Below, in pieces: positions 10,695 through 23,862 of a DNA stretch of 64,000 nucleotides. Under the pieces are notes generated by a model, which was not told where the DNA came from, searched no databases, and was given only the letters and a program-made list of their open reading frames with translations. The stretch comes from Dendronephthya gigantea (taxonomy: Eukaryota > Cnidaria > Anthozoa > Malacalcyonacea > Nephtheidae). The stretch lies in the NCBI RefSeq assembly GCF_004324835.1, contig NW_021163112.1, positions 652,001 to 716,000 on the forward strand, given 5' to 3'. Positions within the stretch are counted from its first letter, which is position 1. The number at the start of each line of letters is the position of its first letter. The position numbers and the translations under genes are program-made.

Positions 10695-11210
10695 GATATA
10701 TGAGGTAGCTGACCACTTGAAAACGGGAACTACAAATGGCCAATCTCATTGAAATTGTCAGCACAATATTCGAACAGAATAACCAGCAAAGCATATAAAG
10801 AAAGAAGTGATCTCGAGTGATTTATTTCTGGACAGTACTGTACTTTGCAGTCAACAAGCTCCAAGGTCTAATATCAACAACGGTCATTGTGGTCATCAAT
10901 ATATATATATATACGCATTTGTGCTAGCGCTCCAGTCTAATAAATCCTGTTATATGAGGTAGCTAACCACTTGACCAATCTCATTGGAATTGTCAGCACA
11001 ATATGCGAACAGAATAACTGGCAAAGCATACAAGAAAGAGATGATCTCGAGTGATTTATTTAGGTTAGGTTACGTTATTTCTTGACAGTACTGTACTTTG
11101 CAATCAGCAAGCTCCAGGGTCTATGTCAACAACGGTCATTGCGGATTTGCGGTCATGAATTTATATATATGGCGCATTTGTGCTAGCGCTCCAGTCTAAT
11201 AAATCCTGTT

Positions 11211-11380
11211 TTCTAGGCGAATTAATTCGCGTGACGCGAAGTGATATCTGAAATTTGGTGATTTGATTGGTTTTAGAAAAAATTCGCCGCGAAAAAGTAC
11301 AATACATAGTTATAGTACATACTTTTTATTAGTTAGCACGAATAAATTCGCCAGGTGGAAAACGGGTTTGACGGTTGATG
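11211..11380. mobile_element. Small inverted-repeat insert, module 3 of unit 2
   Basis: Same element at the same module position as 6207-6348, but full length here, so the shorter form in unit 1 arose by a later internal loss. Confidence 0.55.
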
Positions 11381-11584
11381 AAGGTAGCTGACCACTTGAA
11401 AACGGGAACTACCCATGACCAATCTCATTGAAATTGTCAGCACAATATGCGAACAGAATAACCAGCAAAGCATACAAGAAAGAGGTGATCTCGAGTGATT
11501 TTGCACAAGTATCGAAGTTGTCTCAAGAGGTACATCGAAGTAAACATTGAAAACGAAGAAGATTTGTTCTGCAGCAAAAGAAAG

Positions 11585-14143
11585 ATGTCTGTCCTGCGCC
11601 AATTCGTGTTTGATCTTCTCGTCTTACATATGGCAACAGAAATTTTCGCGTTTGACCAGTGCTCTGGGGTATGTCGCGATCAGAGTTAATTCTATATTAC
11701 CGCACCCAGTCAGGAAATAACCACACATGACATATATAAATTACTTTTATTTAACTGAAGCTTAGACTGCTGTATTTGTCGTCAGGACCATCTTGGTCGA
11801 TTCTATAAAGTCAGTTTCTGCTTTTGAAGAGAAGGCACTCAGTTTGCTAACTTTAAAGTGGCACAACAAGCTATTTCTTCGTTCATTTTGCAACTGCCTA
11901 CTACACTAGATCCATCATAGTATCGGCTGGCTGCCCTTCAAATCTGTCAACGCTATAAAACTAGGGATCCAAGGATAGTGCAAAGTTTCCATGCCCTGTA
12001 ATACCTAAGCAACCAGACGTTTGTCCCAAAATAAAAAATTTGACTTACGCCAGTAAAAATATAATGAACTAGGTTAAACATTAATCAACAGGAAATCACT
12101 CAAAGTACTCAAGTTACTTAGTCGCGGATATTGTCACTATTAAATTATAATTTTAGTTGCCCATGTACACAGGGCGCGATTTTCTCAGTTTAGTTTCTTT
12201 TCTTCGTCAAACAACTGTGACTACATTCACTACATTTATACGATGGCAACAATTTATCCGTCATTTCATAAGAATAGCCAAAATAGTTGCGTTGTATAAA
12301 TAATGTAAATAAACCGCGGTGCATATTATGTCTATATGATGTGGATACTTCGAAGCGTAAATCGATACAAAACAATATACTTATAATCAATACCGTATAT
12401 ATAAATGATTTGATCACTGTACAAAATGTGCGTTTTGTATAGTATCATTGATGTACTGTATGCAGAATATCAGGCATCGACTTGCTATCGACATAAAATA
12501 TTATATACATTCGTGTAACTAGAGATCTATCAATACATAAACAACACAGCGTCGTTTCTTACTAATCTCTTAATGAGTTATGTACGTAACTACTCTCTTA
12601 ACTACTCTCTTAGCTCTATTTATGGAATAAACCTATATTTGTGTTGAATTGAATGCTCGTAATCCATAACATAAATTGGTAAATTGCAAATTGCGAACTC
12701 AAAGAATTGCTCGATTTTTACGCCCGGAATGTTTTGAAGCAATGGTCGTCGCTCCTCGTTTCTTTACATCGTGAATAATGTTTAAGGCTCGACGGCACAT
12801 GCGCAGTTGCGACATATAAAAAAAATCGGGTGTTCCGGGGTAAAATCTGGGCAAATCCCTCTTCAACAAAACCCAAACCACGGAAAAGCAATGCTTCAAA
12901 ATTTACAGTAACGGTCAAAATTCCTCAATATTTTGGTGAACTTAGAAAAAGGGATAGTCCATTGATAAATAAAGCAAGTTAAACTGATTTAAAAACTTTA
13001 AATTACTGACCATGTACAAAAAGTTACTATAAGTACTTTCGAAACTTTGTACTAAAAACACGATTTGTGCGCAATCCCTGTGTCTTGGAAAATTAACCCG
13101 AATAGCATCCATTACAAACCATTGTAAGACTCAGTCTACACAAAATGAAACTCAAAAATGATGTACCACTTTTTGATATACGAGTGTAATGTTAATCATG
13201 AAATGTAACAACAGGGACACGATAATTAACATTAAAAAAGAGAGATTGGTAGATTGATCGGGTCTGTAAACAGCAAATCTTGTTCGCGTATTAGTGGCTA
13301 TACTAGAAGTCGCGTATCTAAAAAGCTAGTATGTATATTTCACTTCAGAACCTATGTAACCATTTGTCACCCAAAAGTTGCTTGGATCACTTGAAGCGAG
13401 GCTCCACAAGTGATGGCTACTACAAAATCTATAACGAAGAAGACAACAGATTTGACAGCGTGTATTGCGACATGGTACCCGAAGTCGCTGCAGCCTGGAC
13501 ACTAGTAGAATCATTCAGCAAGGCGAACAAAGACGAAGATCCGTTTAAAAAACATCCGTTGAAGACAAATGCCCCGGTAAACGAGAATTCAGCAAATTTT
13601 GAGCGGTACAGAATGAGCAAGCCCCAAATGATCAGTTTGAAGGCGAAGTCAACCCACTGGAGAGCGACATGTAGCTTTCTTGTCAATGGAGTTGACGGTC
13701 GTGATCAGGCGAGAGGAAATTTCAAAGATTTTGATATTATGACGTACCTAGGAAGTGGTCTCTGTAAGCAGATGGAATATGTCAACATAAGAGGCAAGCT
13801 GTCATTTTTTAGACCAAAACAAATCGTATGTAAAAAAGATAAAGAGCACACTAATATGGCATCCGATTTTGCTGGGTTTTTTTTTTAAATATCTCATCCA
13901 TCTTTACTACCATTAGGTCATGAATGTTCCCAGTGTACTGCAAAATGGTGGGCTGTCCTCAACACGTACAGTTTAACCATCGACAGTTCAATCGGTGGTT
14001 GCGAGTTCGTACCAACTGCTGGTTCTGTCCCAAGCGAAGACAATTTTGGCTATCCTGTTGTCGTCAACCCTAATTTCCGTTGTCTAGCAACTGCTTCCTC
14101 GACAACAAACTGGTGGTTTGGAGGATACCAATGCAGTGAATAA
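11585..14143 (+). CDS. Secreted fibrinogen-related protein, copy 2 (3 exons, 251 aa)
   Basis: Exons 11585-11668, 13349-13793 and 13917-14143, with lengths and phases identical to copy 1. The signal peptide is MSVLRQFVFDLLVLHMATEI, followed by the same DQCSG end of exon 1. Exon 2 carries PKSCLDHLKRG, DGYYKIYNEE, VYCDM and WTLVESF; exon 3 ends TTNWWFGGYQCSE. The second intron starts with GC rather than GT (GAG|GCAAGC), a rare but functional donor class; the three sisters have GTAAG. Intron 1 is 1680 bp because of an extra block of about 1.1 kb. The near polyadenylation signal seen in copies 1 and 3 is altered; the next AATAAA is at 14391-14396. The frame is open throughout, so it is probably functional. 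The role is as for copy 1: probably secreted recognition or adhesion, ligand unknown. Confidence 0.84.
11957..13057. other. Extra block in intron 1 of FReD copy 2
   Basis: About 1.1 kb absent at the matching place in unit 1 (near 6930). An ACTA tetranucleotide occurs at both junctions and could be a short target duplication. No terminal repeats and no convincing ORF are present (a 75-codon minus-strand frame at 12190-12417 is not recognised). Origin unknown. Confidence 0.5.
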
Positions 14144-14791
14144 GATCGTGTCGATGACTTGGCCGTGACACAATTATATTTCATTTTTCCTTTCTTGTGA
14201 ATGATAATAGATTGTAATGGAACAGCCTAGAAAACTTTAACTGCTATCGAATTACAGATTTGTAGATGCAGACATTTGTTGATGCCAAATAATTTTTTTT
14301 TCTTTTTTCTGTACGTGATAATAGATTCTAATAGAACAACCCAGAACACTTAAACTGAGAACTAGAGATCACCTTTTCTTGTTAATGCCAAATAAAGTTT
14401 TCAATTTTAAATAATGACGTATGCACGGTTTAACTTTTACCAGATGAGCCAGTGAGATGCTCCAGAAACTCCTAGAAACCCCAGAAACTGGTCCGAGATA
14501 ATGGACCTTTCTCATGATGACGTCAAACGCGGAAATTCTGATGTTACATAAAGTATGAAGGGTCTTGCAAAACCAACGAGCCAATCAAACTCCGCATTTG
14601 GGAATCCAAACAATCACAAACAGCCACTTAAATCTGTACGTGCGCGACATATAACTGTGCACGATCAAGCTTATTACTAGATTCCAGAAGACTGATTTTT
14701 CACCTTTCCGAGAAGGCCACCAAGTTATCTCGAAGGCACATCGAAGCAAAATATTAAAAACGAAGTGGGTTAGTCCTGCAACAACACAAAG

Positions 14792-16558
<1,767 letters not shown>

Positions 16559-18607
16559 GATCGTGCCTATGACTTGGCCGTGACACAATTATATTTCATT
16601 TTTCCTCTTTCTTGTGAATGATAATAGATTGTAATGGAACAGCCTAGAAAACTTTAACTGTTATCGAATTACAGATTTGTAGATGCAGACATTTGTTGAT
16701 GCGAAATAAAATTTCCAACTTTTAATACTGTCGATGACCAACGAAGTAGAATTTTTTTGCATTGACTTGGCCATGACACAATTAAATCCCGTTTTCTCCC
16801 TTTACTGTGCACGATAATAGATTGTCATGGAACAGCCTAGAAAACTTTAACTATTATCAAAGTACAGAACACCTCATTTTTTGACGCCAAATAAAAGTTT
16901 CCAAAATAGCATAGCGACCTGTTTTACCAACTGTCGGCTACAATTTCTACTTTCTATAGCTTGTGTTCGATGCAAAAAATCATGAATTTTTGACGGTCAT
17001 GTGTGTGAAATTCAAAATTTTGTTTATAGCATAAAATAGATTGTGCATACATTATTGTTAAAGACACGACGTGAAAAGCACAAGGGCATTACATTACGGC
17101 AACTGACTCTGTTAGTAGTTGTTCCAACAACTAGGTATCAGCCTTTAAATATCATTAAATTTTTCAGCCGCTTCAAATTCTCACTCAATTCTTATGTATA
17201 TATTGGCTTGTGCACGCACGGTCTTATAAAAATTTTCAAATCATACTTTTGCAATTATTTTGAAAAGTGACTTCGAGAGGCAATTTTCATTTTACAAATA
17301 TTTCATCTTTTTCTGTAATGAATTAAGTAACATTAATACATTATTATAATTGCTTTCTTTGAAGGGCCAAGTAATTGCTCTTCTTTGCTTTAAAAAATAC
17401 CATTTAGATTGTTAACGTCATTATCTTTCATCATCTTCTTTCCACTTTCCAACTTTTTACACATTAGACCATTCCAACTTATTTTAAATAACTTTTCTTA
17501 GAATCAGTACAAGGAATTCGATTTCTCATTTTGTTGTTATATTGATTTGTCCTAAATGGCTCGATTGAAATACAAGCCAAGCTAGGCGATCCATCGCGTG
17601 ACAGTTTGGTAGCTGGTGGCACTGTTCTTTCAACAATTAATTAAATCCTAATGGTCTTTGGCTGTGAAATTGCCGCCAATCTGTATATAGCTTAAAGCAC
17701 GATCGTTTTTGAGATGTCCTCGCAATCTTAAATTTGTTTCTCAAAGCATTCGGGGAAAAGTTGGAAGAAAATTTGCGCCGTGTTGCAGCCTTGTGCGCTG
17801 ATGCATGTTTCCCCCTTGTCTAAAAGTTGAAGTCTTTGCAATTATAGTAATAAATCTCCCCCCATTTTCTGATTATAGATTGAAGTATTAACAACGAAGT
17901 ATATTGATGCTCTAAATTAGAATTAAATCATTTTAGCATCACATTTTTTGTTAATGATTTTTTTTCAATGTATATTCCAAAAAAAGGTGAAATTCGGCCA
18001 GTTGGTAATGGTGGTCAAAGCCATAGTTGTAGTAGACGATCAAGCAATATTCAATTGAATTTAGATTTTTAACAAGTACATGTTATTTACATTTCGACGT
18101 AAATTTCATGTGCGGTAATATATGATTAGGTACTAGAGATTGATGAAGTCAACGGATTTAAGTTCAAAAGCTTTATTATACTTTCATATAAAACACCCAC
18201 TTCCCACTATAATTCCATCACTTTCTGAGAAACCTTTCAGTGCACAACATCATATTGAAAAAATCCTTAATTCTATTAACGTCATTAAAAAAGACACTTA
18301 AAGATTCGTGGCAACCACCATTAAGGTCATTACACATTCTCATCAACCAATCAAACGCTCCAAAGTCAAAAGCGTGCTCAATAGTATATAAGTAGTTAGT
18401 AGAGCGAATAAAATAGATAAAATTAAAATGAATTTATTTATTTATTGCCACTCAAAGTTTCACGATTGTATCGATCTTCAGGCCATTTAGTTCAGATTAA
18501 ATGTAATGTATTCCAATTTGTTTTGATTTTTTGTTTTCTATTGGCCAATTCTTATCACGTGTTTTGCCCTCATACAAAACATGTATTCTTCCCTATTTAT
18601 TTTCATA
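16559..18607. other. Spacer between FReD copies 3 and 4, with an inverted fragment
   Basis: 16559-17345 repeats the 3' spacer of copy 1. About 17630-17850 is homologous, in reverse orientation, to the leader at 5070-5250 (shared AAGCACGATCGTTTTT / its complement). The remainder is AT-rich with no gene seen. Confidence 0.6.
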
Positions 18608-18666
18608 CTAACTCTCCTGACGAAGGCCCTCAGGTCGAAACGTCGAGAAGTGTTTTGTCTATTTAG
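18608..18666 (+). mobile_element. Fragment of the hammerhead-like foldback family
   Basis: Contains TACTAACTCTCCTGACGAAG..., closely matching 2335-2395: CTGACGA (18617-18623), GGCC (18625-18628), GGTC (18633-18636) and GAAA (18637-18640), then CGTCGAGAAGTGTTTTGTC. Without the long inverted arms it is a fragment, yet it preserves the core motif best. Confidence 0.6.
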
Positions 18667-18739
18667 GCATTCGATTTACTTCGCGCTTCAAAGATGGCTA
18701 TGTTGCTTCATAACAGGAAACGATGTAATATAGTTATTT

Positions 18740-18870
18740 GAAAAATGAAAATTGGTTCTCGAAGTCATTTTTCTAAGTAATTGCAAAAGTATAATTTGAA
18801 TTTATTACAAGACCGTGCGTAAACAAGCTAGTATAGGAATTAAGCGAAGAGTGCGAATCTTGAATTTATT
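18740..18870 (-). repeat. Inverted fragment of the FReD 3' spacer
   Basis: Reverse complement of sequence at 9550-9640 and 17210-17310 (AAGTGACTTCGAGAGGCAATTTTC / complement region, GACCGTGCGT). Together with the inverted leader fragment at 17630-17850 it marks an inversion or inverted duplication between copies 3 and 4. Confidence 0.65.
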
Positions 18871-19088
18871 ATAAGACTGTCATTGTTATATAAGAACGTC
18901 CGGCAATAACTCTCTGAAAAAGGTGTCCTCATGGAGAGAAAAGAGTTTCTCTTTGTCACTGTGAAAAAACAAGGCCTGCTTGTACGATACACGTAAAGAC
19001 CGAGAGATACCGATGCCTTTTTTATTTAAAAACATATAGCAAGGATAATGTATCACACAAACATACAACCCCAACACTCTGCAATAAT
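18871..19088. other. Spacer, no gene seen
   Basis: Short AT-rich stretch. A 63-codon minus-strand frame (18886-19077) has no recognised similarity. Confidence 0.35.
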
Positions 19089-19326
19089 CTCATGCGATTA
19101 AAGGTCCCTTACATATTTGCTTGCGCATCATTCGCGCTTTAATGTTCGCGCGCTGAGGTGTGGAAACTTCCAGTTATGGTCTTTAGAGAAAATCTTAATT
19201 GAATATATCTCATGCGATTGCATGTCCCTTGTATATTTGCTTGCGCATCATTTGTGCTTTAATGTTCGCGCGTTGAGGTGTGGAAATTTCAAGCTATGGT
19301 CTTTAGAGAAAACCTTAACTGAATAA
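19089..19326. repeat. Two-copy tandem repeat, period 120 bp
   Basis: CTCATGCGATT...GCGCATCATT...GTTCGCGCG...GGTCTTTAGAGAAAA occurs at 19089-19208 and again at 19209-19326 with a few substitutions. Confidence 0.9.
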
Positions 19327-19423
19327 GCCGCATGTATAGGACAATATATTCTATGCGCAAAACCAGGTGATATTAGTTTCTTACTGTACGCGTAAACACA
19401 TATGCTTGGAAGTCAACAGGTCT

Positions 19424-19580
19424 AATATCGCCAGCTGTCATTGCGGTTGATATCATCATTTGCATAAATTTAGATAAGAGGTACCCACTCAAAAACGGGA
19501 ACTACCATCGCCAAATTCACAAATTTTTCGGCACGATATGAGAACAGAATAACCAGCAAAGCGTATAAAAAGAGATGATC
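19424..19580 (+). promoter_or_regulatory. Single-copy promoter-like region of FReD copy 4
   Basis: One copy of the module found three times before copies 1 and 2: GGTCTAATATCGCCAGC, GTCATTGCGG, AAAACGGGAACTACC, GAACAGAATAACCAGCAAAG, then TATAAAA at 19564-19570, 104-110 bp before the ATG. It lacks the small inverted-repeat insert and so probably shows the ancestral arrangement. Confidence 0.6.
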
Positions 19581-19673
19581 TTTTGCGATTTTGCATAAGT
19601 GCCCAAGTTGTCCTCAGAGGAACATCGAAGAACACATTAGAAGCGAAGAAGATTTGTTCTGCTGCAAAAGAAG

Positions 19674-21183
19674 ATGTCTGTCCTATGCCAGTTCGTGTTT
19701 GGCCTTCTCGTCTTACAGATGGCAACAGAAATTTTCGCGCTTGACCAGTGTTCTGGGGTACGTTATGCATATACCCATATGCTGTTCTATATTATATGCA
19801 CTTCTATATATATTATCGTATCCAGCCAGTAAATAATCACAAATATCATGTAGCTAAATTCGTTTTATTTAAATTCAGCTTAGACTGCAGAATTTGTCAT
19901 TAGGTACCATGTTGATCGATTCTTTATATAATCATATGAAGCTAGTTTCTGCTTTTCAAGAGAAGTCGAGTTGACCACAGCTTTAAGTGGGCCTAACATG
20001 CTTTTTCTTCGTTCAACTTTGCAAATGAAGAGCTGGCTGCCCTTCAAATACAGCAGTGTTGAAAACACGATTTGTGTACAATCCACGTGTTTTAGAAAAA
20101 AAAACTAAATGCAAACACAATGTATCTTTACAAGGGTGAAATATGATTGTAAGGTTAATCATTAACAACATGAGAACGAGAATTACCATATAATTAAAGA
20201 GACATTCTGTAAGTTGCCTTGTACAAAAAAATGTGGTGAAAAATGTAGCTAATTGGAAAGTTAGGTGTTTTGAAACACTTTAAATTAATTGCATAAGAAC
20301 AAACTAGTTATATTTCTAAAACGCCATAGTATATACTTTCACTTCAGAATCTATGTAACTATTTGTCACCCAAAAGTTGCTTGGATCATTTGAAGCGAGG
20401 CTTAACAAGTGACGGCTACTACAAAATCTATAACGAAGAAGACAACAGCTTGGACAGCGTGTATTGCGACATGGTACCCGAAGTTGCTGCAGCCTGGACA
20501 CTAGTAGAATCATTCAACATGTCAAACAAAGACGAAGATCCGTTTAGAAAACATCCGTTGAAGACAAATGCCCCAGTAAACGAGAAATCACCAAATTTTG
20601 ACCGGTACAGAATGAGCCAGCCCCAAATGATCAGTTTGAAGGCGAAGTCAACCCACTGGAGAGCGACATGTAGTTTTCCTGTCAATGGAGTTGACGGTCG
20701 TGATCAAGTGAGAGGAAATTTCAAAGATTTTGATATCATGACGTTCATTGAAAGTGGTCTCTGTAAACAGATGGAATATATCAACATACGAGGTAAGCTG
20801 TCATTTGTTAGACCCAAAAAAATCGCATGTAAAAAAATAAAGAGCAAGCTAATATAATATCCGATTTCGAGAACTTTTTGCATCCGGACCTCGCGCAGCC
20901 AGAGGCTCTGTGACTTTTTGCTTTAAATATATCTTATCAATCTTCATTACCCTTAGGTAATGAATGTTCCCAGTGCACAGCAAAATGGTGGGCCAAGAGC
21001 GGCTCGCAAAATTTACACACAGACAATACAGAAGGAGATTGCGATTTCCGGCCAACTGTTGGTATTATCTCAGGCGAAGACAATTTTGGCCTATATGACA
21101 ACGTCAACCAGGATTTCCGTTGCACGGCAACTAACGCCTCGACCACAAACTGGTGGTTTGGAGGATACCAATGCAGTGAATAA
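19674..21183 (+). CDS. Secreted fibrinogen-related protein, copy 4 (3 exons, 251 aa)
   Basis: Exons 19674-19757, 20348-20792 and 20957-21183; 84/445/227 nt, GT-AG. The signal peptide is MSVLCQFVFGLLVLQMATEI. Exon 2 has the same FReD motifs (PKSCLDHLKRG, DGYYKIYNEE, VYCDM). Exon 3 is the most divergent of the four in its centre (KSGSQNLHTDNTEGDCDF, VGIISGEDNFGLYDN) yet keeps CSQCTAKWWA at its start and TTNWWFGGYQCSE at its end. The promoter region is the simple, TATA-containing form. AATAAA is at 21448-21453. It is intact and probably expressed; function is inferred as for copy 1. It may be the oldest lineage in the array, judging by exon 3 and upstream divergence. Confidence 0.85.
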
Positions 21184-21210
21184 AATCGTGCATTGACTAC
21201 GCCGTGACGT

Positions 21211-21339
21211 AATAGACCTTTTCAGTTTGAATCCAAATTAACCATTTTAAGTCACATGGTCTGAAATGGTTAAGTTTTATTGGCTACCCATGGTCGTCAC
21301 AACATTAATTTGCATGGAAGCAAGCTGAAAAGGTCTATT
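21211..21339. mobile_element. Short MITE with AATAGACCTTTTCAG ends
   Basis: 129 bp with perfect 15-bp inverted termini (AATAGACCTTTTCAG / CTGAAAAGGTCTATT) and no ORF, in the 3' region of FReD copy 4. Related GGTCTATT ends recur near 21706 and 21912. Confidence 0.75.
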
Positions 21340-21579
21340 ATATCTCATTTTTTCCCCTTTAGTGTGCGTCATATTTAGACTTCAATGGAACAGCCTAGAA
21401 CACTTTAACTGTTGTACAATTAGAGAGCACCACAATTGTTGAGGCCAAATAAAGTTTATACAACTTTAAATATTGACGCACTTTGATTTTCTACCAACTG
21501 AGCCAAGCCCAAAAAAATATTAGGCAATGAGAAGCCAGAATCTCCAAAAAACTTGTCTCCAAAAGCGGTAATGATAACA

Positions 21580-21705
21580 TTCTTATAATAACGTTAAACG
21601 TGGAAAGTGTGATGTTACACAAAGTTTGGTTTCGCCATATAGCCAACGAGCCAATCAAACTTCGTTTGGTACCAGACTTTCCGCATTGGCGTCATTATAA
21701 GAATG
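21580..21705. mobile_element. Foldback element near FReD copy 4
   Basis: Inverted arms CATTCTTATAATAACGTTAA... and its imperfect complement ending CATTATAAGAATG. The interior (GATGTTACACAAAG...CGAGCCAATCAAACT) matches 14530-14605 upstream of FReD copy 3, so the element occurs twice in the cluster. Confidence 0.6.
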
Positions 21706-23862
21706 GTCTATTGCTTTGCGACCTTGCCTTTACAATTTCATGTCACTAACTAGTGATTTTGGGGGTATCAGTTTGCAGCTAAACACAAAGGAAAAAACCA
21801 AAACACAAAGGAAAGGCTATATTTTCCGTATTTTACAACATTTCGCAACCAAACTTTGCATTTCTACTAATTTCAGTGATTGCATAGATCAAAAATAGTT
21901 TATAATGCAAAAGGTCTATTGTCACGAGTGACATGTGTGCGTGCTGTTCCAGGAGTTTAGATAACATTTCTAAAAAGGTTAAATATATATTTCTTTACTT
22001 TTGCTCAAAATTACCAAAATCTGTTTGTAAGAACGAGAAATAGTCAGTAGGAAAACGAGCCCGTAGGGCGAGTTTTTCCACGCTACTTCGGGTTCTCCCA
22101 CGTTATTTCGAGTTCTCACAAACGCCAACAAGTGTTTCTATAACTGTATAGAGACACAGGAAAAAATGTTTTCTATTTCTTTCATAATATAACTCAATAA
22201 AAGATTGTACAAGTATTATAATTCGATTCAATTACAAATTCTCATTACATAGCTTCGCTAGTCAAGTTTGGCGGGAAAATCCCGTTTGAAACACGCTTCT
22301 CGACCAATCGGCACGCGCGTACTAAAATTGTTATATTATGACTTCTGTTATCAACATTAAATATTACTAATTTTTCAAAGGATTTAGACATATTGCATGC
22401 ATGCACTGAAAGTTTTTATCGTCATGCATGAGGTATATTAATTTCGTGATATAATTATTTTCCAGTATCAATAAAATCCGATATATTTACTAATAATAGT
22501 TTCTCTGAATTATATGTAATAGGCGAAGCAATCAAAGGGAACACCGAAGCCCCCCACACACGCCGGACGCTATTCGCCAACGCGACGCGAATTTAGTTTT
22601 TTGAAGCAAATAAATTCAATTCTTGAAGGAAATTTTAAGAATTATGGGCCTCGGACATATCAAAATGTGCTATCCTTCAGTAATTATCAAGATATTATAA
22701 CATGATCAAACTTATAATGGCTTTTTGCCAACTTCTCCCGAGGATATCAATTCATGAATCTCCAATAATATGTATGATTATTCGTCCGAAGTTTACATAA
22801 CAAAAAATCATAATACAATACTGTCATAATACAATCCAAAATCGAAAAACATGTTTTTATATATTAAATGTTCCTTATAAATGTCAACAAATATTTTGTC
22901 ATAATATAGTAGAATCCTGTTGTGAAAAGCCTTTTGTTTTCAATATTAAACATCATTTACACCTGGTTCAGTGCATTTGCCAGTAACAAGCTGTCGGTCT
23001 CACATATGTATCAACGCGATTTTCATGCAAATGACCGTACACAAGCCCACGAAATGTTACATTTGATTAAAAATTTGAGGAAGCTCTTAACATTACGATT
23101 TACGATATAATTAAAAAAAGCTGTATCTTTTATAACTTATTTAACGCCTCGGTTAAAAATTAAAATTGATCTAAGCGCATGATTTTTTTAGCGCATGTAT
23201 AAGTTCGCGTTATAGCTACTCTCTCTTTAAACAGAAAATACTACAGCTGTATAATAAAAATTCCGAATTTTTGATTTTAGACTTAATAACATGTTCTGAA
23301 GAGGGCCCTTGTCCTTGAGAATAGAAACAATTTGCGGAGTACGTACTGCTACTAAAGGGAGAGTGTTTTTCAATAATATAAAAATATATATGTACAACTT
23401 AGTAGAACATTGGTAAGTTTAAAAGAACTATGACGACCTATACCAAAACGTACAAGTGAAAAAAAACCACTGTATTCTTTTAATTAGATTTACAAAAGCA
23501 ATATCAGCCCCCTTACTCCACTCTTATGTCATTGACAGCAATTTGTCAACCTTGTGTGAAAATAGCGGCCCATTGGCATCGGTGAAAGCCATAAAAGTGC
23601 AGGCGAGTTTGATTGGTGTGTGCGTCAAAGACTACGGAAACAGCTGGAAAAATAAAATTATGCAAAAATGTAAAATGTTTAATTTCTTGACTGATTGGAG
23701 TCTTTCGAAGAGCACACTGGCAGGTTTGCCACAATATCAGAGAAGGTCAGTTAATGTCATGAATATACCTCTTGAAGCTCTTTCATAAATCGCATTTAAT
23801 CGTGTTTCGGACATTTCAATAAAGATAACAAAAGTGTAACGTGTTATATATGATTTGGTAAA
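21706..23862. other. Intergenic before the single-exon GPCR
   Basis: AT-rich. A 110-codon ORF at 23456-23788 just upstream of the GPCR has no recognised domain and no clear splice partner; it may lie in the 5' UTR or be chance. Nothing else is supported. Confidence 0.4.

Larger units (their letters stand above)
10404..11497 (+). promoter_or_regulatory. Three tandem promoter-like modules upstream of FReD copy 2
   Basis: Modules begin at 10404, 10831 and 11084, the same order and content as those of unit 1, so the triplication predates the 5-kb duplication. Again only the distal module keeps TATAAA (10794-10799); the proximal one reads TACAAG near 11473. Confidence 0.6.
9688..14143 (+). repeat. 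Tandem duplication unit 2
   Basis: Second copy of the 4654-9687 unit: the leader and promoter modules match to about 11950. A block of about 1.1 kb not present in unit 1 follows, and homology resumes at about 13060 (CACGATTTGTGCGCAA) and runs through the gene. Beyond the stop at 14143 only a short stretch of 3' homology persists. Confidence 0.85.

Noticed and set aside
23456-23788. 110-codon ORF upstream of the single-exon GPCR as a separate gene
   Set aside because: No recognisable domain, no promoter or polyadenylation signal of its own, and position consistent with 5' untranslated sequence or chance.
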